A stretch of DNA of 41,761 bases from assembly GCA_947627795.1 (NCBI GenBank), contig CANQXJ010000014.1, positions 1 to 41,761 on the forward strand, given 5' to 3'. Of this stretch, positions 40,524 to 41,761 are shown piece after piece. Numbering within the stretch: the stretch's first letter is position 1; every line of letters begins with the position of its first letter. The notes under the pieces were generated by a model. The model saw only the letters and a list, made by a program, of their open reading frames with translations, did not search any database and was not told the DNA's origin. Source of the DNA: an uncultured Clostridia bacterium (lineage in GTDB: Bacteria; Bacillota; Clostridia; UBA1381). The position numbers were made by a program, and so were the translations under genes.

Positions 40524-41761
40524 ATGGAAATAACGGTTGCGAAAACCGCAGGGTTTTGCTATGGGGTGAAACGCGCGGTGGACGGGGTTTATGAAAAAAT
40601 AAATAACGGCGAAAAAATCGCCACGCTCGGCGCGCTTATTCATAACAGGCAGGTGATCGACGACCTGGCTTCAAAGGGTGTGCGCTCGTATGAGAGAGTG
40701 TCGGATATTCCCGAGGACTGTACTATAGTTATACGCGCTCACGGCGTGGGCAAAAAGGTGTACGACGAAATAGGGGAAAGACCGTATGTAGATTTAACGT
40801 GCCCGTTTGTCGCAAAAATTCATAAAATCGTTTCCGAGCATTATAGGGACGGGTACAAAATAGTAATCGTAGGCGACAAAAATCACCCCGAGGTAATAGG
40901 AGTTAACGGCTGGTGTGAGGACAGAGCGGAGATAATTTATGACGAAAATTACGAAATTGATGAAAATTTAGCAGAAAAACAGCTCTGTATTGTAGCACAA
41001 ACAACAATAAACAGAGATTTTTTTGGTAAAATCGTACAAAATATAAAAAAAACTTGCAAAAGTACCCTGTTTTTTGATACAATATGTAGTGCAACAAAAG
41101 ATAGGCAGAAGGAAGCGGACGCTCTTTCAAGAGTTTCGGACGCGATGATCGTTATCGGAGGTCGGGAAAGCTCCAATACGAGAAAGCTTTACGAGATTTC
41201 AAAAAAGAACTGCCCCGAAACCTATCACGTTGAAACGGCGGCGGAGCTGCCGAAAAAAACATATAATAAATTAGGTATTACCGCGGGAGCCTCAACGCCC
41301 GCAGGTATTATCGAGGAGGTAGTAAAGGCTATGAGTGAAAATTTAAAGAATGAGGAAAATTTTGCTGAACTGTTTGAGCAGTATGGCAGCAAAACCATCA
41401 ACAATGGGGACATCATTGACGGAACGGTTGTAGAGGTTCGCAACAACGAAGTCATTGTAGATTTAGGAGGCTTCAAGTACAACGGACAGCTCGCCGCAGA
41501 CCAGCTCACTGACGACCCGTCACTTAAGCCGTCTGATGTTGTAAAAGAAGGCGATACGATCAAGGTTTACGTCGTTGGCGTGAACGATGCTGAGGGAAAA
41601 GTAGTTTTATCAAGAAAAAAATTGATAGCTATGGAAAGCTGGAACAAAATCAAAGCGGCTTATGAATCCGGAGAAGTTTTAGAGGGTACGATTGCGAGGG
41701 CTGTAAAAGGCGGCGTGGTCATCCTCGAGGGGGGAACGCAGATATTTATTCCTGCACGTCA
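40524..41761 (+). CDS. ispH: IspH fused to ribosomal protein S1 (partial, runs off the end)
   Basis: The N-terminal part, about 290 residues, is 4-hydroxy-3-methylbut-2-enyl diphosphate reductase, the last step of the MEP isoprenoid pathway. Its iron-sulfur cysteines are C12 (GFCYGV), C93 (TCPFV) and C188 (DTICSAT), and ligand histidines are near 40, 73 and 121. The frame continues without a stop into S1 domains: one from about residue 312 (GDIIDGTVVEVRNNEVIVDLGG) and the start of another (GEVLEGTIARAVKGGVVILEGG). This fusion is known in Clostridia. About 412 codons are visible and the C-terminus lies outside the window. Confidence 0.95.
   Translation, partial: MEITVAKTAGFCYGVKRAVDGVYEKINNGEKIATLGALIHNRQVIDDLASKGVRSYERVSDIPEDCTIVIRAHGVGKKVYDEIGERPYVDLTCPFVAKIHKIVSEHYRDGYKIVIVGDKNHPEVIGVNGWCEDRAEIIYDENYEIDENLAEKQLCIVAQTTINRDFFGKIVQNIKKTCKSTLFFDTICSATKDRQKEADALSRVSDAMIVIGGRESSNTRKLYEISKKNCPETYHVETAAELPKKTYNKLGITAGASTPAGIIEEVVKAMSENLKNEENFAELFEQYGSKTINNGDIIDGTVVEVRNNEVIVDLGGFKYNGQLAADQLTDDPSLKPSDVVKEGDTIKVYVVGVNDAEGKVVLSRKKLIAMESWNKIKAAYESGEVLEGTIARAVKGGVVILEGGTQIFIPAR

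Noticed and set aside
41053-41082. TTGCAA-N18-TACAAT inside ispH, which could be a promoter for the S1 part.
   Set aside because: It lies within coding sequence, and AT-rich coding stretches give such matches by chance; no ribosome site precedes the S1 domains convincingly.

Overview
The window is chromosomal DNA of an endospore-forming member of the Clostridia, probably a gut- or rumen-type, Oscillospirales-like lineage. The placement is inferred from gene content and style. Sporulation genes are present (spoIIR, a sleB-ypeB pair, spoIIID). Peptidoglycan is of the meso-diaminopimelate type (DNPR motif in MurE). IspH is fused to ribosomal protein S1, promoters are Firmicute-like TTGACA/TATAAT with strong AGGAGG ribosome sites, and the recA promoter carries a Firmicute LexA box. 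Most genes are ordinary housekeeping genes, and I found no multi-gene defence, secondary-metabolite or phage system.

Layout. 1-2215 (minus): start of a probable pnp, then rpsO, rpmE and folC. 2216-2640: a palindrome-rich repeat island. 2808-6380 (plus): murA, ftsQ/divIB, ftsZ. 6453-9690 (minus): guaB, dusB, spoIIR. 9804-11632 (plus): sleB and ypeB. 11750-14756 (minus): spoIIID, icd and a cytoplasmic GH13 amylase. 14811-15672: a HigB/HigA-like toxin-antitoxin cassette between 25-bp perfect direct repeats. 15744-16941 (plus): yebC and a small membrane protein. 17009-18112 (minus): a tiny gene and lgt. 18630-30483 (plus): the division and cell-wall cluster mraZ, rsmH, ftsL, a PASTA-type class B PBP, murE, murF, mraY, ftsW, murG, plus a HisRS-family gene. 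30533-30932: a second repeat island. 31030-41761 (plus): recA, an HPr-like carrier, uvrC, pgeF, an orphan solute-binding lipoprotein, a BaiN/YhiN-type flavoprotein, a HutP-family gene, aroH, cmk, plsC and ispH-rpsA, which runs off the end.

How the genes work together. murA, murE, murF, mraY and murG make lipid II; the PBP and FtsW polymerise and cross-link it at the septum organised by FtsZ, FtsQ and FtsL. MraZ probably represses its own operon through three TGGG boxes spaced exactly 10 bp apart over the transcription start. spoIIR and sleB-ypeB share one 113-bp intergenic region holding nearly mirror-image forespore-type promoters, and spoIIID has a sigma-E-type promoter, as expected for their timing.

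The least explained parts are non-coding: two islands of nested palindromes that share the terminal inverted repeat AAATTATGATTTA; related GTAGGGGCG repeats; an imperfect inverted-repeat element after yebC; a large foldable spacer between the HutP-family gene and aroH; and the direct-repeat-bounded toxin-antitoxin insertion.
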